A stretch of 64,000 nt of DNA from Streptomyces sp. NBC_00223. GTDB lineage: Bacteria > Actinomycetota > Actinomycetes > Streptomycetales > Streptomycetaceae. Under the pieces are notes generated by a model, which saw only the letters and a program-made list of their open reading frames with translations, was not told the origin of the DNA and did no database searches. This document shows positions 36,593-46,120 of the stretch, piece by piece. A program made the position numbers and the translations under genes. Every line of letters starts with the position of its first letter. Within the stretch, counting starts at the first letter, position 1. The stretch spans positions 7,320,501-7,384,500 of the forward strand of contig NZ_CP108109.1 of NCBI RefSeq assembly GCF_036199905.1, in the 5' to 3' direction.

Positions 36593-37342
36593 ATGAACGA
36601 GGTCATGAACGAGTCCGCGGACACCGCCGAAGCCGAAGCCGAAGCCGCAGCCGCCGCCCCGGGCGATGCCGGGACCGCGGCCGGGCCGTACCCGCCCGTT
36701 GACGATCATGTGACGGTCACGCCGAGCATTCTCTACTTCGGCACCCCCGTCGTGCTGTTGTCCACGCTCAACGCGGACGGATCGGCCAATCTCGCGCCGA
36801 TGTCCTCCGCCTGGGCGCTCGGCCGCACCGTCGTGCTCGGCCTGGGCGCCGAAGGGCAGACCGCCGCCAACCTGGCGGCGCGGCCCGAGGTCGTCGTCAA
36901 TCTGCCGGCCGCCGACCAGTGGCGGGCCGTGGAGCGGCTGGCCCCGCTCACCGGCCGGGACCCGGTGCCCGCCGCCAAACGGGCAGCGTTCCGTACCGAA
37001 CGGGACAAGTTCGGCGCCGCCGGGCTCACCGCCCAGCCCTCCGACATCGTCCGGCCGCCGAGGGTCGCGCAGTGCCCGCTGCAACTGGAGGCCCGGGTGA
37101 GGGGGATACGCGCGGACCTGACCGGCGACTTCTTCATCGCCGAGGCCGAGGTCGTCCGGGTGCACGCCCGCCGGGACCTCGTGGTGCCCGGCACCCAGCA
37201 CCTCGACCCCGCCCGCTGGAACCCGCTGATCTACAACTTCCGGCACTATTTCGGCCTCGGCGCCGAACTCGGCCACACCTTCAGGTCGCAGACCGCGCCG
37301 CCCGGCGGCGAGGCCCCCTTGGCGCGGCGCGCCCACGCGTGA
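36593..37342 (+). CDS. Flavin reductase-like FMN-binding protein
   Basis: A 249-residue protein. An acidic Ala/Glu-rich leader (about 1-40) precedes a split-barrel flavin-binding domain: TPSILYFGTPVVLLSTLN, ANLAPMSSAWALG and AANLAARPEVVVNLP are the characteristic strands. Such proteins reduce or bind FMN, often serving monooxygenases, but none is adjacent. A second start at 36605 is possible, since neither ATG has a strong ribosome site. It is divergent from the MFS gene, so the two could be co-regulated. Confidence 0.82.
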   Translation: MNEVMNESADTAEAEAEAAAAAPGDAGTAAGPYPPVDDHVTVTPSILYFGTPVVLLSTLNADGSANLAPMSSAWALGRTVVLGLGAEGQTAANLAARPEVVVNLPAADQWRAVERLAPLTGRDPVPAAKRAAFRTERDKFGAAGLTAQPSDIVRPPRVAQCPLQLEARVRGIRADLTGDFFIAEAEVVRVHARRDLVVPGTQHLDPARWNPLIYNFRHYFGLGAELGHTFRSQTAPPGGEAPLARRAHA

Positions 37343-37425
37343 GAATGGGCGGGCGGGGCAAGCAGCACCGCAGGGCGCGGGCCGCAGCGCGGGCCCGGCC
37401 GCAGGACGCAGCGAAGGAGAGACGG

Positions 37426-39066
37426 ATGCCGCACGAGCGTGCCGGAACCCCAGCCCGGCCGGATGACCTGGTGGACGTGCCCCGCCTGGTCACCGCCTAC
37501 TACGCTCTGCACCCCGACCCCGGCGAGCCCGACCAGCGGGTGGCCTTCGGCACCTCGGGCCACCGAGGCTCCTCGCTCGCCACCGCCTTCAACGAGGACC
37601 ACATCGCCGCCACCAGCCAGGCGATCTGCGACTACCGGGCCCAGCAGGGCACCACGGGACCGCTCTTCCTGGGCGCCGACACCCACGCCCTGTCCGAGCC
37701 CGCCCGGGTCACCGCCCTGGAGGTGTTCGCCGCCAACGGCGTCACCGTCCTGATCGACCGGCGCGACGGCTGGACCCCGACCCCGGCCGTCTCGCACGCG
37801 ATCCTCACCCACAACCGGGGCCGTACCACCGCGCTCGCCGACGGTGTGGTCGTCACCCCCTCGCACAACCCGCCCGCCGACGGCGGCTTCAAGTACAACC
37901 CGCCCACCGGCGGCCCGGCCGCCTCCGACGCCACCGGCTGGATCCAGGACCGCGCCAACGCCCTGATCGCCGGCGGCCTGACGGACGTCCGCCGGATCCC
38001 GTACGCCCGCGCGCTGGCCGCCGACACCACCGGGCGCTACGACTTCCTCGGCCGCTATGTGGACGACCTGCCGTCGGTGCTCGACCTCGAAGCCGTCCGC
38101 CGGGCGGGCGTCACCATCGGCGCGGATCCGCTCGGCGGCGCCTCGGTCGGCTACTGGGGCGAGATCGCCGAGCGGCACGGCCTGGACCTGACCGTGGTCA
38201 ATCCGCACGCGGACCCGACCTGGCGGTTCATGACGCTGGACTGGGACGGCAGGATCCGGATGGACTGCTCGTCGCCGTACGCGATGGCGTCGCTGATCGC
38301 CCGCAAGGACGAGTACCGGATCGCCACCGGCAACGACGCAGACGCCGACCGGCACGGCATCGTCACGCCCGACGGCGGCCTGATGAACCCCAACCACTAT
38401 CTGGCCGTCGCGATCTCCTACCTGGCCGGGCACCGCGAGCAGTGGGGGCCGGAACTCGCCGTCGGCAAGACCCTGGTGTCCTCCTCGATGATCGACAAGG
38501 TGGTCGCCGACCTGGGCCGGCCGCTCAACGAGGTACCGGTCGGCTTCAAGTGGTTCGTGGACGGACTGCTCGGCGGCACCCTGGCCTTCGGCGGCGAGGA
38601 GTCCGCGGGCGCGTCCTTCCTGCGGCACGACGGCACGGTGTGGACCACCGACAAGGACGGCATCCTGCTGGCGCTGCTCGCCGCGGAGATCACCGCGGTC
38701 ACCGGCCGTACCCCCTCCGAGCACTACACGGACCTGACCGCGCGCTTCGGCGCCCCCGCGTACGCCCGGATCGACGCGCCCGCCGACCGCGAGCAGAAGG
38801 CCGTACTGGCGAAGCTGTCGCCGGATCAGGTGCCGGCCGAGGAACTGGCCGGGGAGCCGGTGACCGCGGTGCTGACCGAGGCGCCGGGCAACGGGGCCGC
38901 GCTGGGCGGCATCAAGGTGTGCACGGAGAACGCCTGGTTCGCCGCGCGCCCGTCCGGGACCGAGGACGTCTACAAGGTGTACGCCGAGTCGTTCCTCGGC
39001 GACGAGCACCTGGCCAGGGTCCAGGACGAGGCGCGGGCGATGGTGACGGACGCGCTCAAGAACTGA
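37426..39066 (+). CDS. pgm: Phosphoglucomutase (alpha-D-glucose phosphate-specific)
   Basis: A 546-residue enzyme, the usual length of bacterial Pgm, interconverting glucose 1-phosphate and glucose 6-phosphate. The phosphoserine is Ser146 in VVTPSHNP; the metal loop is GNDADADRHG; the sugar-binding loop is GGEESAGASF; and the phosphate-binding loop near the C-terminus reads RPSGTEDVYK. The ATG at 37426 follows AAGGAGA. Glucose 1-phosphate feeds glycogen and NDP-sugar synthesis, so it could supply the Pel-like operon, though it is not linked to it. A strong terminator follows. Confidence 0.96.
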   Translation: MPHERAGTPARPDDLVDVPRLVTAYYALHPDPGEPDQRVAFGTSGHRGSSLATAFNEDHIAATSQAICDYRAQQGTTGPLFLGADTHALSEPARVTALEVFAANGVTVLIDRRDGWTPTPAVSHAILTHNRGRTTALADGVVVTPSHNPPADGGFKYNPPTGGPAASDATGWIQDRANALIAGGLTDVRRIPYARALAADTTGRYDFLGRYVDDLPSVLDLEAVRRAGVTIGADPLGGASVGYWGEIAERHGLDLTVVNPHADPTWRFMTLDWDGRIRMDCSSPYAMASLIARKDEYRIATGNDADADRHGIVTPDGGLMNPNHYLAVAISYLAGHREQWGPELAVGKTLVSSSMIDKVVADLGRPLNEVPVGFKWFVDGLLGGTLAFGGEESAGASFLRHDGTVWTTDKDGILLALLAAEITAVTGRTPSEHYTDLTARFGAPAYARIDAPADREQKAVLAKLSPDQVPAEELAGEPVTAVLTEAPGNGAALGGIKVCTENAWFAARPSGTEDVYKVYAESFLGDEHLARVQDEARAMVTDALKN

Positions 39067-39074
39067 GCGGCGGG

Positions 39075-39105
39075 ACGGGCCCGGGGCGCGCGGCCCCGGG
39101 CCCGT
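39075..39105 (+). terminator. Terminator of pgm
   Basis: A perfect 13-bp stem (acgggcccggggc with gccccgggcccgt) nine bases after the stop. Just right of it, a 17-bp sequence at 39116-39132 (gcttcggctcaggcgag) is repeated exactly at 39145-39161 over the end of the ABC exporter gene. Confidence 0.75.
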
Positions 39106-39152
39106 GACGCTCGCTGCTTCGGCTCAGGCGAGGCTTGGGCTTGGGCTTCGGC

Positions 39153-40919
39153 TCAGGCGAGCTGGGCCGCCTGGAGACCCGCGTACGCGCCCCCGCGGCG
39201 CAGCAGTTCCGCGTGCGAGCCGATCTCCACGATCCGGCCCTCGTCGAGGACCACGATCCGGTCGGCGTTCCTGATCGTGGACAGCCGGTGCGCGACCACG
39301 AAGACCGTACGGCCCCGCACCAGCCGGGTCAGCGCCTGCTGGACCAGCGCCTCCGAGCGGGAGTCGAGCGCCGAGGTGGCCTCGTCCAGGATCAGCACCC
39401 GGGGGTCGCGGATCAGCGCGCGGGCGATGGCCAGCCGCTGCTTCTGGCCGCCGGACAGCCGCGCCCCGCGCTCACCGACCACGGTGTCCAGGCCGTGCGG
39501 CATACGGTCGATGAACTCCAGCGCGTTGGCGTCCCGCAGCGCCGACCGTACGGTCTCCTCGGGCACGTCCGTCATGCCGTAGGTGACGTTCTCGCGGACG
39601 CTGCCCTCGAACAGGATCGAGTCCTGCGGGACGACCGACAGCCAGCTGCGGTAGTCGCGCAGGTCCAGGGTCTCCATGTCGACACCGTCGAGCAGGATCT
39701 GCCCCTGCGAGGGCCGCAGGAAGCCGATCACCAGGTTGAGCACGGTGGACTTGCCCGCGCCCGAGCCGCCGACCAGGGCGATCGTCTCGCCGGGCCGTAC
39801 GTCCAGGTCGAAGTCGAGCAGCGAGGGCCGCTCGGCCTCGGCGTAGGTGTGGCCGACACCGCGGAACTCGAAGCGGCCGGTGACGCCCTTAATGTGCGCC
39901 TTGCCGTCGTTCTTCTCCAGGTCGGGCGCCTGGAGCACCTCGCCGATCGAGCGGACCGACTCAAGGCCCTTGCCGATCTGCGGGGTGAGGGTGAGCAGCG
40001 TGGTGACCGAGCCGGTGAGGCTGGAGAAGTACGCGCTGAGCATGACGACCGTGCCCGCGCTGACGTTCAGCCAGCCGTAGTAGGCCACCAGCGCCGAGCC
40101 CGCGAGGCAGGCGACACCGATGGCGTTGAGCAGGATCCAGGCGAGCGAGCCGAACCAGCCGTTGAGCCGGTCCAGCCGCAGCCCGGCGTGCAGTACCTCG
40201 CCCAGGGTGCGGTCCACCCGGTGCAGCGCGGTGTTCTCCAGGCCGTGCGCCCGGGTGATGGGGATGAGCGTGGTCATCTCGCTGACCCGCGAGGACAGTT
40301 GCTCGACCTGCTGGCGGAAGGACTCGTTGTGGTCCCGCAGCCGCCGGCGCAGCTTGACCACCAGCAGGGCGGAGGCCGGCACCACGACCAGATAGACGGG
40401 CAGGAAGGCCGGTGCCCGGAGGCCGATGACCACCAGGCCGCCGAGGAGGGTGGCGATGGCGGCAAGACCGTTGTCCGCGGTCTGCTGGGCGGCCGTCTCT
40501 ATGGTCTCGACGTCCCTGATCACCTTGGCCTGGAGCACTCCGGCGCTGACCCGGTTGTGGTATCCGATGGACAGCTGCTGCATCCGGTGGCACAGCGCGG
40601 TCCGCAGCCGGGTGCCCGTCCGGCGGATCGATCCCTGCATGCAGCGTACGTAGGTCAGATGCAGCGGAAGGTTGAGGCTGAGGATCACCAGCAGCACGGC
40701 GGCGTTCCACCACAGCACCGATATCGGCTTGTGCTGGACGACGACGTCGACGACGTTGGCGGTGATCAGCGGGAGCAGCCAGACCGGGGTGTGCTTGCCG
40801 AGGAACGCGGCCACGGCGACCCAGACCCGGCGCCGGTCGGGATGGAAGAGGTAGAGGAGGGTTCGGACGGGGTGCTCGCCACGGTAACGGTGGCTGAGCG
40901 TGCCTTGCGGCAACGCCAT
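39153..40919 (-). CDS. ABC exporter (fused permease-ATPase)
   Basis: A 588-residue half-transporter. The N-terminal membrane domain (about 25-320, six helices) is fused to a complete ATPase: Walker A GGSGAGKST with Lys390, Q-loop VVPQDSILFEGS, signature LSGGQKQRLAIARAL, Walker B VLILDEATSALD and switch His in VVAHRL. It should act as a homodimer exporting a lipid, peptide or drug. The ATG at 40919 has GGAG eight bases upstream. There is no partner gene next to it, consistent with homodimer function. The substrate is unknown. Confidence 0.92.
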   Translation of the reverse strand: MALPQGTLSHRYRGEHPVRTLLYLFHPDRRRVWVAVAAFLGKHTPVWLLPLITANVVDVVVQHKPISVLWWNAAVLLVILSLNLPLHLTYVRCMQGSIRRTGTRLRTALCHRMQQLSIGYHNRVSAGVLQAKVIRDVETIETAAQQTADNGLAAIATLLGGLVVIGLRAPAFLPVYLVVVPASALLVVKLRRRLRDHNESFRQQVEQLSSRVSEMTTLIPITRAHGLENTALHRVDRTLGEVLHAGLRLDRLNGWFGSLAWILLNAIGVACLAGSALVAYYGWLNVSAGTVVMLSAYFSSLTGSVTTLLTLTPQIGKGLESVRSIGEVLQAPDLEKNDGKAHIKGVTGRFEFRGVGHTYAEAERPSLLDFDLDVRPGETIALVGGSGAGKSTVLNLVIGFLRPSQGQILLDGVDMETLDLRDYRSWLSVVPQDSILFEGSVRENVTYGMTDVPEETVRSALRDANALEFIDRMPHGLDTVVGERGARLSGGQKQRLAIARALIRDPRVLILDEATSALDSRSEALVQQALTRLVRGRTVFVVAHRLSTIRNADRIVVLDEGRIVEIGSHAELLRRGGAYAGLQAAQLA

Positions 40920-41255
40920 TGCGGGGCTCCTCGCATCACGTCTTCGCGGTACAGGTGCGCAAGGGACGCGGGGGCTGGCTTCGGCGCTGAAGCGGCCCCC
41001 GGCGTTGATGTGCGCGCATACACCTTAGAGGCCGGGCGCCCCGCGGTGCCCGGCCCCCCTGTTGTCGTTCCTGGTCAACGGGGTGGTTAATGGATTTGAC
41101 GTAGACAGCACAGGCGCTCGGCCGCTGAGGGCCGTTGGGCCTGTGGTGATGCGTGGGATACGTGCGGCGGTTGCGGCACGCGCTGGATGGGCACGTGCCT
41201 GCCGGGCCACCGCCGGTTGGTCGCGCGCCTGTTGGTCAGGCGCCCGTCGGGCCGT
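40920..41255. other. Intergenic region before the ABC exporter
   Basis: 336 bases without a gene. A relatively AT-rich stretch with TTGACG on the plus strand lies around 41085-41105. No other clear signal was seen. Confidence 0.45.
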
Positions 41256-41966
41256 TCAGCGGTGGCCGGGACGGGACCTGCGGTAGAGGGCGGCACCGGC
41301 CAGCAGCAGAGCCGCGCTGCCCGCGGCCGTCCAGCCGAGGCCGTCGGAGCCGGTGTGGGCCAGTGTCGGACCGGTCGAAGGGGTGACCGGCGCGGGGTTC
41401 GGCGGGGCCGGCACCGGCTTGTGGGCGGGCGGCGTCGGTGCGACCGGCGGCGTGGGGGCCGGAGTGTCCGTGTTCACCGAGGTGTTGCCGAAGGTGGGGT
41501 TGAGAATGCCCACCACATTGGCCGAGTTGCCGGTCACGTTGGCCGGGATGTCGAGCGGCAGTTGCAGCAGGTTGCCGGACGCCACGCCCGGCGAACCGCT
41601 GGCGCGGCCCGCCGCGTGGGCGCCGCCGCCGTTGCGCCCTCCCGACAGCGCGCCCGCCGACTCGACGGCCGGGCGGCCCGCGTGCTTGCCCGGCCGGTGG
41701 TTGCCGGAGAACGTCGACTGCCCCGTGGAGATGTTCGCGCACCGGTTGCCGAACGAGGGGTTCAGCAGGCCGACGACGTCGATGGTATTACCGCACACGT
41801 TCACCGGAATGTGCACCGGAACCTGGACGGAATTGCCCGACAGAACTCCGGGCGAGCCCGCGGCTTCGCCGTCGGCCGCCGAATCCGCCTGGGCATACCC
41901 CGCGGAGGCCAGTACGCCACCGGCGACCATCGCGGTGACGAGTCCCTTTCGGGCGACCCTCTTCAT
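41256..41966 (-). CDS. Long chaplin with sortase signal
   Basis: A 236-residue cell-wall-anchored chaplin, a hydrophobic amyloid-forming protein that coats aerial hyphae and lowers surface tension. A signal peptide (1 to about 27) is followed by two chaplin domains (about 37-82 and 122-167), a Pro-rich linker, the sortase motif LAHTG at 202-206, a hydrophobic helix and an Arg-rich tail. Domain 1 has the usual Cys58 and Cys76; in domain 2 the equivalent positions are Thr145 and Ser163. LAXTG is the motif recognized by class E sortases in Streptomyces. Expression normally accompanies aerial growth. No sortase or short chaplin gene is nearby in the window. Confidence 0.93.
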   Translation of the reverse strand: MKRVARKGLVTAMVAGGVLASAGYAQADSAADGEAAGSPGVLSGNSVQVPVHIPVNVCGNTIDVVGLLNPSFGNRCANISTGQSTFSGNHRPGKHAGRPAVESAGALSGGRNGGGAHAAGRASGSPGVASGNLLQLPLDIPANVTGNSANVVGILNPTFGNTSVNTDTPAPTPPVAPTPPAHKPVPAPPNPAPVTPSTGPTLAHTGSDGLGWTAAGSAALLLAGAALYRRSRPGHR

Positions 41967-42229
41967 ACGCTCCCTGCCTTCCGGAAATGCCTCGCGGACC
42001 GAATGTCCGCACCGGGCACAACGCGTCAGAGGGCAATGAGGTCATGCGTATCCGAGGATTCATCACAATGGGTGAAGGTGATCCGGTTTTGTTCTGGACG
42101 TGTCCCTATAGGGGCGATTCGGTACGTGACTGGTCGCTTCCTCGGGGGTGGCGAGGGGTGGCGGCGGTCGGTTGCCGTACTCCGACCGCCGCCGTCTTCC
42201 CCCGGTATGCCCCTCCGGCACGCGTGCGC

Positions 42230-42496
42230 TCAGGCGGCGTTCTCACCCAGCACGCGGGAGTCCTCGAAGGTGCAGCGCTCGATGTGCCGGCGGGCGGCCG
42301 TGAGCGCCGCGCCTATCTCCCGCGTCCCCGTGGACACGCACAGGGTGTAGACGGTGTCCTGCAACTGTTGCCGTACATGCGGATCAGCGCCCTCCTTGTC
42401 CTCCTTGCCGCCCGTGTTCCGGTGGCCGGTGAGCGCGCGGAGCGCCTCGTAGCGCTCGACCAGGTTCCGCAGCACGGTCGGGTGGGCCATCAGCAT
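42230..42496 (-). CDS. DUF5133 family protein
   Basis: An 88-residue small soluble protein with the segments MAHPTVLRNLVERYEALR and VYTLCVSTGTREI, which I recognize as the Streptomyces DUF5133 family. A charged insertion (GKEDKEGAD) separates them. The ATG at 42496 has GAGGAG seven bases upstream, deciding the start over the longer Arg-rich reading. The function of the family is unknown; members are common in streptomycete genomes. Confidence 0.85.
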   Translation of the reverse strand: MLMAHPTVLRNLVERYEALRALTGHRNTGGKEDKEGADPHVRQQLQDTVYTLCVSTGTREIGAALTAARRHIERCTFEDSRVLGENAA

Positions 42497-43105
42497 CGTC
42501 GTACTCCTCGGTGATCGGCGAAGTCTCCGCGCGCCTGCCCGCTTACGGCGACTACATGCGCGATACACGGGAAAACTTTCCGTGTGCGGATCACGACGGG
42601 CGACTGCGTACCGTCACACCGTGGCTTCGCCCGGGGCCGCCGCCATCCGCCCCGAAGGCGCGCGAGGAACCGCGCGAGCAACCGCGCACCCGCCGACGGC
42701 CCGGAAACGACCGCAAGGGGCTCGGCCGGCGGGCATCTGCCGGCACGCCGTGGCCGGGGCGAGCGGTGGTCGGGGTCGGCGCGGGGAGACGCGGGCCTTC
42801 ACCAGTGCGAGCGTGGTGCGCGCGCTCGAACTGTCGTCCTCGTGGAGCACGCCGCTGTTCGCGCCCGTGGCGGCGAAGGCGGACGTCGAGTTGCCGCAGA
42901 TGCGTGGCGCGCCGCGCCGCAGCCCCCGGCCTCAAGGCCCGCCTGTACGGGCCCGCGGGTGGGGGCGTGCGTGCGACCGTCGGTCGTATGTGCCCGTGCG
43001 GGGCGTGCGTGCGGGATGGGACACGGCCGAGTGGCGGGGCCCGGCCTCACGCGTGGGGGCGTGTGCGCGGCGCGGTGCGCTTGCCGGCTGGGCGCCGGGG
43101 GCCGC
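42497..43105. other. Gene-poor region
   Basis: About 600 bases where no frame looks protein-like. A 78-residue minus-strand frame at 42614-42850 begins MLHEDDSSSARTTLALV but turns Arg/Pro-rich and lacks a ribosome site; I do not call it. The right part is rich in cgtgcgtgcg-type low-complexity sequence. Confidence 0.5.
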
Positions 43106-45940
43106 CTAGAGATTCGCCAGGCGTTCGCGGATGTCCGTGGCCGCGGGGGCGTTCAGGGATTCCGCGATGGACAGGGCCTGGCGCCAGCAGTCCGCGGCGG
43201 CGTCCGCGCGGCCGTCGCGGAAGTGGATCTGGCCGAGGCAGTCCAGCGTCTCGGCCTCGCCCGAGCGGTCCCCGCTGCCCCGGCGGCACAGCAGCGCCTC
43301 CCTGCCGTGCGCGAGCGCGAGTTCCGTGTTGCCGGCCGCCAGATGCGTACGGGCCAGGCCGTCGAGCACGCTGCCCTCGAGCCGCCGTTCGCCCCACTCG
43401 CGGAACATCGCCAGCGCCTGCTCCTGCGCGGTGACGCTGCGCGCCGAGCGCCCGGCGTCGCGGTACAGCTCGCCGAGGTTGGCCAGCGCGATGCCCTCGC
43501 CCGCCTGGTCGCCGACCGCCCGGCAGGTCTCCAGCGACTGTTCCTGGCAGCCGATGGCGTCGGCGAGCCGGCCCATCCGGCGGTACGTGTTGCCGAGATT
43601 GGTCAGCACGCCCGCCTCCCCGCTGCGGAAACCCGTCTCGCGCATCAGGGCCAGCGCCGACCGGTAGTGGTCGACGGCCTGCCCGTAGCGCCGCAGGTCG
43701 TGGGCCGCGACGCCGAGCCCGACCAGCAGCCGCGCCTCGGCGAGCCGGTCGCCGAGCAACCGGGCGCTGGGCAGGGCGAGTTCCTGGCAGGCGATCCAGT
43801 CGGCCCAGTGGCCGCGCGACTCGAAGTACCCCCACAGGCAGCGCGCGAGCTGCCACGCGTGCCGGTGCCGGCCGGCCCGTACGGCGGCCCGGATCAGCGG
43901 CGCGAAGGCGGCACGTTCCGCGTCCAGCCAGGCCAGCGCGTCCGCCCGGTCGGCGAAGGGCTCGCCGGCGCCCGGCGCGGCGGCGTCCGCGCGGTCCAGC
44001 CGCTGCGGGCGCAGCAGTTCCTCGGCGCCGTCGACCGTCGCCAGATAGAAGTCGAACAGCCGGTCGAGCGCCGCCGACCGGTCCCGCTCGCTCTCGGTGC
44101 GGGCGCACTCGCGCGCGGCGTACACGCCCAGCAGGTCGTGCGGTCGGTAGCGGCCGGTCCGGGGCTCGTCGAGCAACTGGCAGTCGACCAGGTCCTGCAA
44201 CAGCCGGTCCGCCTCGGCGCGTTCGACCGCGGCGAGCGCCGCCGCGGCGGGCAGCCCGATCTCGGCGCCGGGGAAGAGGCCGAGCAGCCGGAACATCCGC
44301 CGCCGCGCGGCGTCCAGCGAGCGGTACGACAGCGCGAACGCGGCGGCGACGCTGCGGTCCTCGGCCGCGAGTTCGTCCAGCCGCCGGTCCTCGACGGCCA
44401 GCCGGTCCCGCAGATGCGCCACGCTCCACGCGGGCCGGTGCCGCAGCCGGGCCGCGGCGATCTGCACGGCCAGCGGCAGCAGTCCGCAGGCGCGTACGAC
44501 CTCGCCGGCCGCCTCGGGCTCCGCCGCGACCCGGCCGGACCCGGCCACCGCGTCGAACAGCGCCAGCGCGTCGGCGTACGGCAGGACGTCCAGGCTCAGC
44601 GGCTCTCCCGCGTCCAGCCCGGACAGCCGGCGCCGGGAGGTGATCAGCACCAGGGAGGAGGAAGAGCCGGGCAGCAACGGCCGTACCTGGCCCGCGTCCA
44701 GCGCGTTGTCGAGCACCAACAGGGCCCGGCGCCCGGTCAGTTGGGCGCGCCAGAGCGCCGCCCGGTCGTCCGGCTCGGCGGGAATGCGCTCTCCCGGCAC
44801 GCCCACCGCCAGCAGCAGCTTCTCCAGCGCCGCCGCGGCGGTCACCGGCCGCTGGCCCGGAGTGTGGCCGTGCAGGTCGATGTGCAGCCGGACATCGGGG
44901 TAGCGCTCTCCCAGCAGTTGGGCCACATGGACGGCCAGCGTCGTCTTGCCGACCCCCGCCATGCCGTCGATCGCGCACACCCCGCGCCGCCCGGCCGCCG
45001 CGACGACCCGGGCGACCTCGGCGACCCGCCCGGTGAAGTGGTCGGCGTCGCGCGGCAGATTCACCCGCCGCCGGGCCGCGCCCTGCCCGGCAGCCCTCCC
45101 ACCGCCCTCGTCCGGCCCCTCCCCGGCGGCCCCTTCCGGCGGTGAGCCCGCGAGCAGCGCCGGATCGGCCACCACGATCCGCTGCCGCAACTCGCCCAGT
45201 AGCGGCCCCGGATCGAGCCCCAGCACCTCGACCGACGCCTCCCGCGCCCGGTCGTACGCGGCCAGCGCCTCCGCCTGCCGGCCGTCCCGGTACAGCGCCA
45301 GCATCAACTGGGCCCAGGGGCGTTCGCGCAGCGGCTGTTCACCGGTCAGCAGCCGCGCCTCCGTGATGGCGTCGCCGTAACGGCCCTGCGCGAGCAGCAC
45401 TTCGGTCCGGTCCTCGGCGAGCGACTGCCGCTGCTCGGCCAGCCAGTCGCGCTGCGCCACCGCGAACGGCCCCGGCACACCGCCCAGTACGGTCCCCTCG
45501 AACAGGTCGAGAGCGTCGCGCATCAGCCGCTCGGCCGCCTCGGGACGCCCGGCCCGCCACGCCTGGCGGCCCTCGTCCCTGAGCCGTTCGAACCGGCTCA
45601 CATCGGTGGTCCCCTCCGCCAGCCGCAGCCGGTAGCCCGACGGCTGCGACTCCAGATAACGGCCGGGGGAGCGGCGGGACCTACCGGGCTCCAACGCCCG
45701 CCGCAGCCCGGCGACATAGGTGTGCACGCTGCCTCCGGGCCGCCCCGGCAGCTCTTCGCCCCACACCGCGTCGATCAACTCGCTGCTGTGCACGACCCGG
45801 TTGGCGCGCACGGCCAGTACGGCGAACAGCGCGCGCTGCAACGGCGGGCCGAGCGCCAGCTCCCGTTCGCCCACGAACGCCCGTAACGGCCCGAGCAGTC
45901 GGACCGACAGCGGCAGCGGCCGCCCGTCGTCGCCGTCCAC
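43106..45940 (-). CDS. AfsR/SARP family regulator (BTAD, NB-ARC, TPR)
   Basis: A 944-residue transcriptional regulator. Residues 1-100 form the OmpR-like winged helix (LLGPLRAFVGERELALG), about 101-255 the bacterial transcriptional activator domain, about 290-560 an NB-ARC-type ATPase with Walker A GMAGVGKTT (Lys332) and Walker B ALLVLDNA, and the C-terminus from about 660 is a TPR array with recurring GLA and GNTYRRMGRLADAI segments. AfsR-like proteins activate secondary-metabolism genes. The GTG at 45940 begins the SARP homology; the frame stays open upstream by chance because it runs antisense to the divergent secreted-protein gene. No biosynthetic cluster is visible alongside, so its target is unknown. 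Confidence 0.9.
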   Translation of the reverse strand: MDGDDGRPLPLSVRLLGPLRAFVGERELALGPPLQRALFAVLAVRANRVVHSSELIDAVWGEELPGRPGGSVHTYVAGLRRALEPGRSRRSPGRYLESQPSGYRLRLAEGTTDVSRFERLRDEGRQAWRAGRPEAAERLMRDALDLFEGTVLGGVPGPFAVAQRDWLAEQRQSLAEDRTEVLLAQGRYGDAITEARLLTGEQPLRERPWAQLMLALYRDGRQAEALAAYDRAREASVEVLGLDPGPLLGELRQRIVVADPALLAGSPPEGAAGEGPDEGGGRAAGQGAARRRVNLPRDADHFTGRVAEVARVVAAAGRRGVCAIDGMAGVGKTTLAVHVAQLLGERYPDVRLHIDLHGHTPGQRPVTAAAALEKLLLAVGVPGERIPAEPDDRAALWRAQLTGRRALLVLDNALDAGQVRPLLPGSSSSLVLITSRRRLSGLDAGEPLSLDVLPYADALALFDAVAGSGRVAAEPEAAGEVVRACGLLPLAVQIAAARLRHRPAWSVAHLRDRLAVEDRRLDELAAEDRSVAAAFALSYRSLDAARRRMFRLLGLFPGAEIGLPAAAALAAVERAEADRLLQDLVDCQLLDEPRTGRYRPHDLLGVYAARECARTESERDRSAALDRLFDFYLATVDGAEELLRPQRLDRADAAAPGAGEPFADRADALAWLDAERAAFAPLIRAAVRAGRHRHAWQLARCLWGYFESRGHWADWIACQELALPSARLLGDRLAEARLLVGLGVAAHDLRRYGQAVDHYRSALALMRETGFRSGEAGVLTNLGNTYRRMGRLADAIGCQEQSLETCRAVGDQAGEGIALANLGELYRDAGRSARSVTAQEQALAMFREWGERRLEGSVLDGLARTHLAAGNTELALAHGREALLCRRGSGDRSGEAETLDCLGQIHFRDGRADAAADCWRQALSIAESLNAPAATDIRERLANL

Positions 45941-46120
45941 TGCGTGACCACCCCCGCGTGCACCGCGTCGTACGCCGCCGATTCGTGGTGAAGTCGCGCA
46001 CGGCAGCCGCCGCGAGGCCACAACTCGCCGCCGAGGGGCGGGAGTCCGGCATCCAGACGTCATCCAGAGCGCGCTGCCAGAATGCCCGCGGCAGGCGACT
46101 TTTGGGAAGTCGGGAGGGTG

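Noticed and set aside
42614..42850. 78-residue minus-strand frame
   Set aside because: The first 20 residues look plausible but there is no ribosome site and the remainder is low complexity.
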